A stretch of DNA of 30,684 nt from a virus: positions 1 to 30,684 of IMG/VR virus record IMGVR_UViG_3300017951_000069; one strand, written 5' to 3'. The notes beneath the pieces are model-generated. The model was not told the origin of the DNA and did no database searches. It saw only the letters and a list, made by a program, of their open reading frames with translations. Shown in pieces: positions 1-5,022 of this stretch. Position 1 is the first letter of the stretch, and each line of letters starts with the position of its first letter. The translations under genes were made by a program, and so were the position numbers.

Positions 1-193
1 CAAACACTGGTTTTACATTGGACCAGATGTACGCGCCTTTACGTGCATAGCAAAACTTCACGCAAGAGTCTGCCATAGGACATATTAGTTTACCAGACTG
101 TGATTTGTATGCTGGTAGGCCAAAGTTGAATACTCGTACGCCTAACTCTTGACTTGTTTTTTTAAGTTTACTATTTTGTGTAAGTAGATTCAT
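1..193 (-). CDS. gp88-like Cys-rich phage protein, N-terminal part (cut by window edge)
   Basis: The reading frame opens with ATG at 193 on the minus strand and stays open for 64 codons to the window edge. The visible protein has a conserved-looking Cys cluster, C38-P-M-A-D-S-C44-V-K-F-C48-Y-A. This arrangement is typical of the phage 'gene product 88' family, whose biochemical role is unknown; the Cys pattern suggests metal or Fe-S binding, which is inference. The gene is headed by copy A of the repeated promoter-like element at 211-250, about 18 nt upstream of the start. The C-terminal part lies outside the window, so length and completeness cannot be judged. Confidence 0.7.
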   Translation of the reverse strand, partial: MNLLTQNSKLKKTSQELGVRVFNFGLPAYKSQSGKLICPMADSCVKFCYARKGAYIWSNVKPVF

Positions 194-210
194 AACGCAA
201 TATTTATTAG

Positions 211-250
211 TTTATTATATTATCTATTTAGTTTCGTATTTAGTCTGTAA
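211..250 (-). promoter_or_regulatory. Promoter-like element, copy A
   Basis: Read on the minus strand the element is TTACAG, then an ATACG block, 8 free bases, then TAGATAATAT. All ten copies in the window share this spacing. This copy lies between the stop of the 91-aa gene and the start of the gp88-like gene. The left arm TGTAAC seen in other copies is degenerate here. Confidence 0.6.
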
Positions 251-251
251 G

Positions 252-527
252 CTAATCTAGTAATGCCATGTAAGCTTCCGGATTATTTACTCTAAACCAC
301 GTTAACGCACGATCAAAATCTTTAATCATTTTATCGTTTACTCTTTTAGGAGCTTTAGCAAAAACTACATTGCACCCCATAATAAAGTCGTATATACTAA
401 GCTCTATATTGTTTAGCTCATACGTTTCACCGCTAAACATATTAGTAACGGTTTCGCCTTCGGTATATAATTCACCGTTAAACCAATTAGGCAGTTTCTG
501 TTTCTTCTTCGCTGACATAACCTTCAT
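252..527 (-). CDS. Small conserved phage hypothetical protein (91 aa)
   Basis: The product resembles a family of small uncharacterised proteins that I recognise from marine phages, with the sequence NWFNGELYTEGETVTN near the N-terminus, then YELNNIELSIYDFIMG and a WFRVNNPEAYMALLD C-terminus. No function is known to me. The gene overlaps the end of the upstream 147-aa gene by 41 nt. ATG at 527 is the longest start; Met4 at 518 would shorten the overlap to 32 nt and is equally possible. Translational coupling with the upstream gene is likely. The stop codon sits 1 nt from promoter-like element A of the next operon. Confidence 0.75.
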   Translation of the reverse strand: MKVMSAKKKQKLPNWFNGELYTEGETVTNMFSGETYELNNIELSIYDFIMGCNVVFAKAPKRVNDKMIKDFDRALTWFRVNNPEAYMALLD

Positions 528-930
528 CTATTAATTCATCTGTAATTTCTTCGGCTAAACGATCACGTAAATAATCGTAACACTCTCGTACGGCATCGCT
601 TACATAATATGCATCTAAGTCGTCAACATATATTTTACCACCGTCTGCGATCGCATCTTCTAGTCTACCAGATAGATCATTCTCGTAGTAATGTACATCT
701 TCGTTTATACTTATATGCTCAGGGTTATGTGTTGCAATAAAAACCTCATAGCCGTCTGCAGTTGATTCGGCATACACCCAAAAGTCGGCATAGTTAGGCC
801 AGTCGTCAACTAGTTCAGTGTCGTAGTAATCTTGTACTGCGCATAGCATACTTTCTTCGCTCGCGTCTTCAGGGAAGCCACGCTTGTCAAGCATTTGTTC
901 GATCAACTCGTCGGTAATAATTTTACTCAT
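487..930 (-). CDS. Acidic hypothetical protein (147 aa)
   Basis: I do not recognise this protein. It is strongly acidic, rich in Asp, Glu and Tyr, with the highest charge density in the middle and C-terminus, which ends in a run of Glu/Thr. It lacks signal peptides, membrane segments and Cys clusters. Very acidic small phage early proteins include DNA mimics that inhibit host nucleases, but nothing specific here supports that role. It is the first gene of the operon driven by element B at 947-990 and overlaps the downstream 91-aa gene by 41 nt. Confidence 0.75.
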   Translation of the reverse strand: MSKIITDELIEQMLDKRGFPEDASEESMLCAVQDYYDTELVDDWPNYADFWVYAESTADGYEVFIATHNPEHISINEDVHYYENDLSGRLEDAIADGGKIYVDDLDAYYVSDAVRECYDYLRDRLAEEITDELIDEGYVSEEETETA

Positions 931-946
931 AATTAAATTTTTAATA

Positions 947-990
947 GTTACACTTATATTATCAGGCTATCGTCGTATTTATCTTGTAAG
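947..990 (-). promoter_or_regulatory. Promoter-like element, copy B
   Basis: This copy reads CTTACAAG, then ATACG, 8 bases, CTGATAATAT and GTGTAAC on the minus strand; the TAGATA block is changed to CTGATA. It overlaps the 3' end of the SH3-like gene: the TAA stop at 979-981 is part of the element. It heads the 487-930 / 252-527 operon. Confidence 0.65.
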
Positions 991-1263
991 TTGATAAAAC
1001 TTATAACTAGTATACACATTGCCTTTCGTTTTTACACGCAAAATATTATTTACGTTTATAGTTCGGTAGCCACGGTCGTCCATTGAAAATACAATAATGT
1101 TACCGCTTGCTGCCGCATCGTACTTAAGTTTACCACCGTTAAGGTGTGATTTTACACCAAACCGTGCATTGAAACTTCTAATAGTTCCGTCTTTTTTAAC
1201 GAAGGTGATATGAAATATTTTACCGTCGTTAAGATCTTTCGTTACATTTAATTTCCAGCTCAT
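979..1263 (-). CDS. SH3 beta-barrel-like small phage protein (94 aa)
   Basis: The sequence alternates short beta-prone segments and matches what I know of small phage proteins annotated as 'SH3 beta-barrel fold-containing': a basic N-terminus, then GVKSHLNGGKLKYD, then a stretch ending GYRTINVNNILRVKTKG. The role is unknown; related proteins are guessed to bind nucleic acid. The start codon lies 22 nt downstream of the tRNA-like RNA at 1286-1391. There is no own promoter-like element between them, so the gene probably shares a transcript with that RNA. The stop codon lies inside element B. Confidence 0.75.
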   Translation of the reverse strand: MSWKLNVTKDLNDGKIFHITFVKKDGTIRSFNARFGVKSHLNGGKLKYDAAASGNIIVFSMDDRGYRTINVNNILRVKTKGNVYTSYKFYQLTR

Positions 1264-1285
1264 AATAATTAATTTTAAAGTTAGT

Positions 1286-1391
1286 GGACGTGGCAGGAAT
1301 CGAACCTACGTTACTACAATTTAGGTACCGCTCCTCGCGGTATCTTTACGGCATTCGCCCACCTATTTTGTAGTCTAACCATTTCACGCCC
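1286..1391 (-). ncRNA. tRNA-like RNA with anticodon arm replaced by a long helix (candidate 1)
   Basis: On the minus strand a 5' GGGCGTG (1385-1391) pairs with a 3' CACGTCC (1286-1292), giving a 7-bp acceptor stem with one G-U. It is followed inward by a textbook T-arm (1293-1309; 5-bp stem, loop TTCGATT). A GG-containing D-loop-like stretch follows the 5' strand. No 5-bp/7-nt anticodon arm can be drawn. Instead 1313-1319 pairs with 1368-1374 (7 bp), 1322-1326 pairs with 1361-1365, and two small hairpins (1327-1341 and 1350-1359) cap the helix. The total is 106 nt. A P1 + T-arm + long P2 helix is reminiscent of a tmRNA tRNA-like domain, but no tag reading frame is contained. CCA is not encoded; the flank is ACTAAC. 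Confidence 0.6.
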
Positions 1392-1720
1392 AGTTGAGAG
1401 GCGGATAGCACTGGAATGTTAGGGACGCACGTCATTTACTAGTATGCCCTGACTTATACCCTTTTCTCTGTTTATACTATCTTTCGCTGTCATCGTTCAC
1501 ACAATTACAGGTGATCAAACCCTAGTGTCGTCAATATCTTGGCTTCCAGACTTAAACCTCTCTGCTAGCAATTCACTTATGTGTATTTTACCTGTGGCAT
1601 TTAGCAACGAAAATACCTAATTAAGCTACTCGTCTAGCTAAGCACCGCGATCATCGAGCCGTTTCTCGCATCCCGCTAAGGAATCACGCCTTTAGTCACA
1701 CGGTGCGTTGTGTAACAAAT
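1392..1720 (-). ncRNA. Non-coding stretch with strong RNA-structure potential
   Basis: No open reading frame of convincing length exists in this ~330-nt stretch on either strand. Read on the minus strand it contains several complementary pairs: GCACCG with CGGTGC enclosing ~50 nt, CGAG with CTCG around a 6-nt loop, CTA-AGG with CCTTAG, AGCTA with TAGCT around GACGAG, GTATTTT with AAAATAC, and ACAGGT with ACCTGT. The last two interleave like a pseudoknot. It lies between a gene stop and tRNA-like RNA 1 on the same strand. It could be the body of a longer RNA ending in the tRNA-like domain, or a separate RNA. I could not match it to tmRNA, a group I intron or RNase P. Confidence 0.35.
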
Positions 1721-1723
1721 AAA

Positions 1724-1960
1724 CTATTCTTTAGTTTTCTTTATAAATTTGTCGCCGTACTTTACATCGAACATACCGCATTCGAATAGGTTTACGTTTG
1801 CCCAAGTACAGAAGCTGTTGAACTCGCTGATTGTGAGATCAGTCCAGAGTAGTTTGTTTTCAAACTTAGTGATAAGTCGGCTTGCACTTGAATACTTTTC
1901 GGCTTCACTTAATAATCTTTTTTGGTATTTACTTTTTAGTTGTTGAAATAAATTTGTCAT
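1724..1960 (-). CDS. Hypothetical protein (78 aa)
   Basis: I do not recognise this protein. It has a helical, Lys-rich N-terminal half with coiled-coil-like heptads (roughly residues 5-40) and a C-terminal half with three aromatic-flanked Cys/Phe positions. The ATG at 1960 lies 18 nt from element C, which fixes the start. It is the first gene of a transcript that probably continues through the structured non-coding stretch and tRNA-like RNA 1 into the SH3-like gene. Confidence 0.6.
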   Translation of the reverse strand: MTNLFQQLKSKYQKRLLSEAEKYSSASRLITKFENKLLWTDLTISEFNSFCTWANVNLFECGMFDVKYGDKFIKKTKE

Positions 1961-1977
1961 AGTATTGTTTTTTTAAT

Positions 1978-2020
1978 GTTACATATATATTATCTATTGT
2001 GCTTCGTGTTTAGACTGTAA
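1978..2020 (-). promoter_or_regulatory. Promoter-like element, copy C
   Basis: A near-consensus copy: minus-strand TTTACAGTCTAAACACGA, 8 bases from ACG, then TAGATAATAT and ATGTAAC. The stop codon of the upstream 63-aa gene (TAA at 2010-2012) lies within it. It heads the 1724-1960 gene. Confidence 0.7.
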
Positions 2021-2201
2021 ATTGTTCTAAGGCTAATTCGATCGTACGTTGCATAACTGCACTGTGTACAGCATTGAAGTCGCTGTCGGCAATATCTTCA
2101 CCATCGAGAGTCCATTCAGTATTTTTATATAACTGTTCGAACCACCAGTCTGCTTGTGCACTTGCACTATTCTCTATTATTTTTTTATACTTACCTTGCA
2201 T
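2010..2201 (-). CDS. Hypothetical protein (63 aa)
   Basis: This is a small protein of unknown function with an aromatic DWWFEQLYKNTEW segment near the middle and a helical C-terminus. It overlaps the end of the upstream 60-aa gene by 11 nt, so the two are probably translationally coupled. Its last codons (Phe-Thr-Val-stop) are encoded inside promoter-like element C, showing how densely the block is packed. Confidence 0.65.
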   Translation of the reverse strand: MQGKYKKIIENSASAQADWWFEQLYKNTEWTLDGEDIADSDFNAVHSAVMQRTIELALEQFTV

Positions 2202-2373
2202 ATGTATACCCTTTATAGTTAAACCATTCTTTCATTCCATCTTTATCGGTATCGGGATTGTATATAAATCCGAATGCAGTGGGTAACTCGTCTAATAAGT
2301 AACCTGTGAATACTTTTCTGCCGATTTTTGCGGTAGGCTTACCGTCTACTTTGTAAAATTGAATTTTGTTCAT
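2191..2373 (-). CDS. Hypothetical protein (60 aa)
   Basis: I do not recognise this small basic/aromatic protein. It contains a DELPTAFGFIYNPDTDKDG segment; the DxDxDG-like run (NPDTDKDG) resembles an EF-hand-type Ca-binding loop but is too short to rely on. The start at 2373 lies 16 nt from element D. It forms an operon with the overlapping 63-aa gene downstream. Confidence 0.65.
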   Translation of the reverse strand: MNKIQFYKVDGKPTAKIGRKVFTGYLLDELPTAFGFIYNPDTDKDGMKEWFNYKGYTYAR

Positions 2374-2389
2374 TTGTTTATTTTTTATT

Positions 2390-2432
2390 GTTACACTAAT
2401 ATTATCTATTTGTTTTCGTATTCGCTCTGTAA
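2390..2432 (-). promoter_or_regulatory. Promoter-like element, copy D
   Basis: The minus-strand TTTACAG ... ATACGA, 8 bases after ACG, TAGATAATAT and GTGTAAC are all present. The upstream gene at 2406-2678 ends inside it: its last eight codons, Leu-Gln-Ser-Glu-Tyr-Glu-Asn-Lys, and the TAG stop (2406-2408) use element bases. Confidence 0.7.
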
Positions 2433-2678
2433 ATCGATTTCTTCATTTATATACCTCGCTATTTCGTAATAGTTTACGTCACTTAAAAAAGCTTTGGCAT
2501 AATCTACTAATACTGAATTAGCACCGTCCTTAGCACAGTTAGAAAATAAATACTCATCTAACCATTCTTGGAGTTCTTCAGCGGTGACATGATCGGACCA
2601 CACTACATTGCTGAATATTTCTAAGTTTACTCGCCAAGTGGCGTAGTTTGTCCACCCGTTATAATCTATAGTACTCAT
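2406..2678 (-). CDS. Small phage protein with GWTNYATW motif (DUF7249-like, 90 aa)
   Basis: The N-terminus YNGWTNYATWRVNLEIF matches a widespread family of small phage and plasmid proteins that share the G-W-T-N-Y-x-T-W signature. The family name is from memory and its function is unknown. The middle is helical and acidic (about residues 32-65), and the C-terminus contains an EIARYINEEI helix. It is the last gene of a three-gene operon under element E; its ATG overlaps the upstream stop by 4 nt (ATGA type). Confidence 0.75.
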   Translation of the reverse strand: MSTIDYNGWTNYATWRVNLEIFSNVVWSDHVTAEELQEWLDEYLFSNCAKDGANSVLVDYAKAFLSDVNYYEIARYINEEIDLQSEYENK

Positions 2679-2881
2679 AACTTTTCATATTTTAAAGATT
2701 TGTATGCGTTTACTTTTGCTGACTCGGATACAGCATTGCGGAATTGTATTTCACGATTACGATACTGTTCATCGGTACACCATTTTCGCCAAGCACGGGA
2801 GGTAGTATTTTCGCCCCACTTTGCTTCGAATTCTTCTACTTGCTTTAACTTTGCCGCTATTTGTTCACTTGTAATATTCAT
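2675..2881 (-). CDS. Hypothetical protein (68 aa)
   Basis: I do not recognise this protein. It is predicted to be mostly helical and charged, with a W-R-K-W-C motif near residue 31. It sits between two genes with 4-nt ATGA overlaps on both sides, strong evidence that it is translated as part of the 2406-3108 operon. Confidence 0.65.
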   Translation of the reverse strand: MNITSEQIAAKLKQVEEFEAKWGENTTSRAWRKWCTDEQYRNREIQFRNAVSESAKVNAYKSLKYEKL

Positions 2882-3108
2882 AACTGTTCCTCCACATTTT
2901 CTAAATCTAATCTTGCCTCTACATTTTCTAAAGCCAATTTATAACCGTACTGAATAGCCATTTGCATTAGTATAAAATCCGCACTACCACCATTAGATTG
3001 AGCAAACTCTTCTAAGTACTCTCGCGAGTCGGGTGTAGCAACTATTAATCTACCCTTCGGGCTTAGATTTGTTAATTCATTACTGATAAATTCTTTGATA
3101 CTTTCCAT
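2878..3108 (-). CDS. Hypothetical protein (76 aa)
   Basis: This is the first gene of a three-gene operon under element E. The product is acidic and helical, with an SPKGRLIVATPDSREYLEEF segment and a C-terminal duplicated N-V-E-x-x-L pattern (ENVEARLDLENVEEQL), which is also visible as a short DNA direct repeat (ACATTTTCTAAA on the plus strand near 2893 and 2921). The function is unknown. Confidence 0.65.
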   Translation of the reverse strand: MESIKEFISNELTNLSPKGRLIVATPDSREYLEEFAQSNGGSADFILMQMAIQYGYKLALENVEARLDLENVEEQL

Positions 3109-3124
3109 AATTATATTTTTATTT

Positions 3125-3166
3125 GTTACATTAATATTATCTATCGGTGGTCGTATTTAGACTGTA
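3125..3166 (-). promoter_or_regulatory. Promoter-like element, copy E
   Basis: The minus strand reads TACAGTCTAAATACGA, 8 bases after ACG, TAGATAATAT and ATGTAAC. The TAA stop of the upstream 69-aa gene (3157-3159) lies within it. It heads the 2878-3108 operon. Confidence 0.7.
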
Positions 3167-3366
3167 TACTCCTTACTCGTATCAGTATATATTTTACCGT
3201 CCGTATGTGTCATCCACTCTATACAACCCATACAAAAACCTTCCTGTATTAAAAACTCTTCCGGATTTTTAATCCACTTATCTAATCTTAATTCAAAACG
3301 GTATACTGTACCGTCTGAAAAATCTAATACTGTTAAATACATATCTTTACTTTTTAAAAATTCCAC
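3157..3366 (-). CDS. Hypothetical protein (69 aa)
   Basis: The function is unknown. The protein has a beta-rich N-terminal half (about residues 8-30) and a GFCMGCIEWM segment with a C-x-x-C pair that could bind metal or form a disulfide. It overlaps the upstream 97-aa gene by 13 nt and ends inside promoter-like element E. Confidence 0.6.
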   Translation of the reverse strand: MEFLKSKDMYLTVLDFSDGTVYRFELRLDKWIKNPEEFLIQEGFCMGCIEWMTHTDGKIYTDTSKEYTV

Positions 3367-3647
3367 TCTTTAGAATATAGTTTACTATCGATCACCTCTT
3401 GTACACCGCCATTCACCGCTTTGATCACATTTCGCAGTAGGTGAAACGGATTTTTATAATCATATATACAGTCAGGTAAATTCGGACCTCTCCAACCACA
3501 CTGCATGTTACTGATTGCAAAACTTGTTCCACTACTATTGGTGTATCGGTAGCCTACTGTACCGGACTGATTTTCGTACACGAAAAGTGTTTTTGGATTT
3601 AACCCACTTCTCTGTTGTGTGTTTACTTTTCCTATTAATTTTTTCAT
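3354..3647 (-). CDS. Hypothetical protein (97 aa)
   Basis: I do not recognise this protein. It is basic, beta-rich and Gly/Ser-rich in the first 45 residues, with a CGWRGPNLPDCIYDY segment in the middle and a helical C-terminal third. It is the first gene of the operon under element F, 20 nt from the element; the following 69-aa gene overlaps it by 13 nt. Confidence 0.6.
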   Translation of the reverse strand: MKKLIGKVNTQQRSGLNPKTLFVYENQSGTVGYRYTNSSGTSFAISNMQCGWRGPNLPDCIYDYKNPFHLLRNVIKAVNGGVQEVIDSKLYSKEWNF

Positions 3648-3666
3648 AGTTCACTTAGTTTTATTT

Positions 3667-3709
3667 GTTACATTTATATTATCTATTACTATTCGTATTT
3701 ACTTTGTAA
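3667..3709 (-). promoter_or_regulatory. Promoter-like element, copy F
   Basis: The minus strand has TTTACAAAGTAAATACGA, 8 bases after ACG, TAGATAATAT and AATGTAAC. It heads the 3354-3647 / 3157-3366 operon. No gene of credible length ends in this copy. Confidence 0.7.
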
Positions 3710-3845
3710 AAGTAATACTTTTGTTTACTCATTTTTTTTTCTTTACATATATAGCTTCACCTCTCTTGATCTGAGTTTACCTTTCACTTCAAAAAAAGTG
3801 TGACGTTAGGTAGTTATATTATTAGAGTAAGGGGCTATTGTCGCA

Positions 3846-4004
3846 CTATTCCATGCCCACTAACTCTATATTATATTTCTGTGCTGCGAATTTCATAAGT
3901 ATTTCAGTGAAGTGTCTCCCATCACCGTATAGATTTTCTATGTACCCTGCACTGTGAAAATATTGTAGTGCATTCATTACCTCTGATTTTTTTACTCTTG
4001 TCAT
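3846..4004 (-). CDS. Hypothetical protein (52 aa)
   Basis: The frame opens at 4004 with ATG-ACA-AGA, encoding MTRVKKSEVMNALQYF, and ends in VGMEstop at 3846. The product looks like a compact helical protein with a basic start. Element G lies 18 nt upstream at 4022-4064, the same spacing as at other real starts, and this is the main reason to trust so short a gene. The function is unknown. Confidence 0.6.
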   Translation of the reverse strand: MTRVKKSEVMNALQYFHSAGYIENLYGDGRHFTEILMKFAAQKYNIELVGME

Positions 4005-4021
4005 AATTACTATTTTTATTT

Positions 4022-4064
4022 GTTACACTTATATTATCTAAAGTCGATCGTGTCCGGCCTGTAA
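4022..4064 (-). promoter_or_regulatory. Promoter-like element, copy G
   Basis: On the minus strand: TTTACAGG, then ACACG, 8 bases, TAGATAATAT and AGTGTAAC. The middle block is GC-richer than in other copies. A GC-rich repeat (4069-4094) abuts it upstream. It heads the 52-aa gene. Confidence 0.65.
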
Positions 4065-4068
4065 ATTG

Positions 4069-4094
4069 CTATACGCTTCGCTTCGCTCCGCTTC
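4069..4094 (-). repeat. GC-rich AGCG repeat, copy 1
   Basis: On the minus strand GCGGAGCG is followed by AGCG-type units and GCGTATAGC, ending 5 nt before element G. Similar arrays lie beside elements I and J. The function is unknown; it could be an upstream activator site or a hairpin. Confidence 0.5.
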
Positions 4095-4180
4095 TTTACT
4101 TCACTGATCCGTTATTTAAATATGGTGTAGGACGGAGTCTACTCTTCCATAACCGGTGAGGTTACGGCCCCTTTGCTATA

Positions 4181-4196
4181 CACCCGTGGTCGGGTG
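4181..4196. other. Perfect hairpin
   Basis: CACCCG-TGGT-CGGGTG forms a 6-bp GC-rich stem with a 4-nt loop. It lies just after the end of the 32-aa gene on the minus strand and could terminate that transcript, although no U-run follows. Confidence 0.4.
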
Positions 4197-4204
4197 ATGT
4201 TATG

Positions 4205-4303
4205 TTAGTACCAGGTTGTTTCCCTTGGCGCTGGTCCGAGTGCTTTTCGGAACTGTTTTGCTTTTGCGATTACGAATAAGATCGTGTGCTTGAATTTTCT
4301 CAT
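4205..4303 (-). CDS. Small basic peptide (32 aa), tentative
   Basis: An ATG at 4303, 23 nt after tRNA-like RNA 2, opens a 32-codon frame starting MRKFKHTILFVIAKAK and ending ETTWYstop. It has a basic N-terminus followed by a short hydrophobic stretch (residues 7-13). The support is positional: the 979-1263 gene stands at the same distance from tRNA-like RNA 1, with the same ACTAAC leader. No homology is recognised. Confidence 0.4.
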   Translation of the reverse strand: MRKFKHTILFVIAKAKQFRKALGPAPRETTWY

Positions 4304-4326
4304 AGTTTTAATTGTTTAATGTTAGT

Positions 4327-4406
4327 GGATGCGATAGGATTCGAACCTATACCCCGTACCGTATCTCCTCCCTGAGTTCCTAGTACGATCAACCGATGCC
4401 ACACCC
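4327..4406 (-). ncRNA. tRNA-like RNA with enlarged anticodon loop (candidate 2)
   Basis: The minus strand 5' GGGTGTG (4400-4406) pairs with the 3' CGCATCC (4327-4333), giving 7 bp with two G-U pairs. The T-arm at 4334-4350 has a perfect 5-bp stem and loop TTCGAAT. A D-arm-like ATC-GGTT-GAT can be drawn at 4388-4397. The helix where the anticodon stem belongs is CGTAC (4383-4387) with GTACG (4355-4359), but it closes 23 nt instead of 7, and no alternative 5-bp/7-nt arm is visible. The total is 80 nt. No CCA is encoded and the 3' flank is ACTAAC, as in candidate 1. It could be a diverged or intron-bearing tRNA or a non-decoding tRNA mimic. Confidence 0.6.
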
Positions 4407-4427
4407 GTTTGGGGTCCGAGGACGTGA

Positions 4428-4685
4428 TTATATCACATCACTCGGGTCCATGTCTCTGACGAACTTAGGTAAGTCAAACGTCTGAGAGTAGTACTTGTAC
4501 TTGTTGAAACATTTCATGTTGTCAAATCTTTCTTTGTGGAAAGTATACACTTTGTCGTGGTTGTACTTGTGTACTTTGCCATCCCAGTCTGTGAATTGTA
4601 CGATCACATTTTTACCGATCAATGACTTTCTGATGATGAATCTTTTAGATACTAATACTTCTTGTTTTGTTTTTTTAGTTTTCAT
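4428..4685 (-). CDS. Basic hypothetical protein (85 aa)
   Basis: The product is a Lys-rich protein with a beta-prone core (I-V-Q-F-T-D-W-D-G-K-V-H-K-Y, about residues 28-41) and a C-terminal DLPKFVRDMDPSDVI. The pattern of small beta-strands with a D-G turn is like the SH3-like phage proteins, but the match is weak and I do not assign a family. It is preceded by two tandem promoter-like elements (H and I) and followed by tRNA-like RNA 2. Confidence 0.65.
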   Translation of the reverse strand: MKTKKTKQEVLVSKRFIIRKSLIGKNVIVQFTDWDGKVHKYNHDKVYTFHKERFDNMKCFNKYKYYSQTFDLPKFVRDMDPSDVI

Positions 4686-4701
4686 AATTTACTATTTATT
4701 T

Positions 4702-4746
4702 GTTATACATTTATTTTATCTACTTTACTTCGTATTTAGATTGTAA
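4702..4746 (-). promoter_or_regulatory. Promoter-like element, copy H
   Basis: The minus strand has TTACAATCTAAATACGA, 8 bases after ACG, TAGATAAAAT and a TGTATAAC variant of the left arm. It is the proximal of two tandem copies upstream of the 85-aa gene. Confidence 0.65.
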
Positions 4747-4770
4747 ATACTTTTTTATTATTTTATTTTA

Positions 4771-4812
4771 ATTACACTTATATTATCTACTCCACTCCGT
4801 ACCCAGTCTGTA
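4771..4812 (-). promoter_or_regulatory. Promoter-like element, copy I
   Basis: On the minus strand: TTACAGACTGGGTACG, 8 bases, TAGATAATAT and AGTGTAAT. This distal tandem copy lies 24 bp from copy H, with no gene between them. A GC-rich repeat abuts it. Confidence 0.65.
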
Positions 4813-4815
4813 AGT

Positions 4816-4861
4816 GCTATACGCGTTGCTGTACACGCTTCGCGCTATCGCGCTCCGCGTT
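4816..4861 (-). repeat. GC-rich AGCG repeat, copy 2
   Basis: The minus strand contains GCGGAGCGCGATAGCGCG, with a GCGC-GATA-GCGC hairpin, and ends GCGTATAGC next to element I. It also lies just after the stop of the 51-aa gene. Confidence 0.5.
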
Positions 4862-4866
4862 ATTGA

Positions 4867-5022
4867 TCAGGGTTCCAGGATCTCGGTCCCGATAACCTTG
4901 CTTGTGATCTCGTTGCTGTAGCAGACCTTCAGATAGTTATCCAGGTGTTGCTCGCTGTTGAACCGAATGACCCGTGAGTTGTAGTTCCCGAGCCAGTTCT
5001 TCGTGTCGATCCGGACTAGCAT
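4867..5022 (-). CDS. Hypothetical protein (51 aa)
   Basis: The ATG at 5022 lies inside the end of the upstream gene: the string ATGCTAG holds this start and that stop, giving a 7-nt overlap that favours translational re-initiation. The product begins MLVRIDTKNWLGNYNSRVI and ends GTEILEPstop. It is beta-prone and uses GC-richer codons than the neighbours. No family is recognised. Confidence 0.65.
   Translation of the reverse strand: MLVRIDTKNWLGNYNSRVIRFNSEQHLDNYLKVCYSNEITSKVIGTEILEP

Noticed and set aside
1286-1391. Canonical tRNA gene
   Set aside because: Acceptor stem and T-arm fit, but no anticodon stem with a 7-nt loop can be formed, so I did not assign an amino acid.
1286-1720. tmRNA (ssrA)
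   Set aside because: The size and tRNA-like end are suggestive, but the conserved 5' tmRNA sequence and a convincing ALAA-type tag are missing. Kept only as a possibility.
1392-1720. Group I intron
   Set aside because: An AAGATAT string and a GACTA string are present, but they are in the wrong order and do not pair as P7 should.
3679-3732. A 17-codon minus-strand frame (MSKQKYYFYKVNTNSNR) running through element F
   Set aside because: It is too short and mostly made of element bases; it may only reflect how elements can end genes. No independent support.
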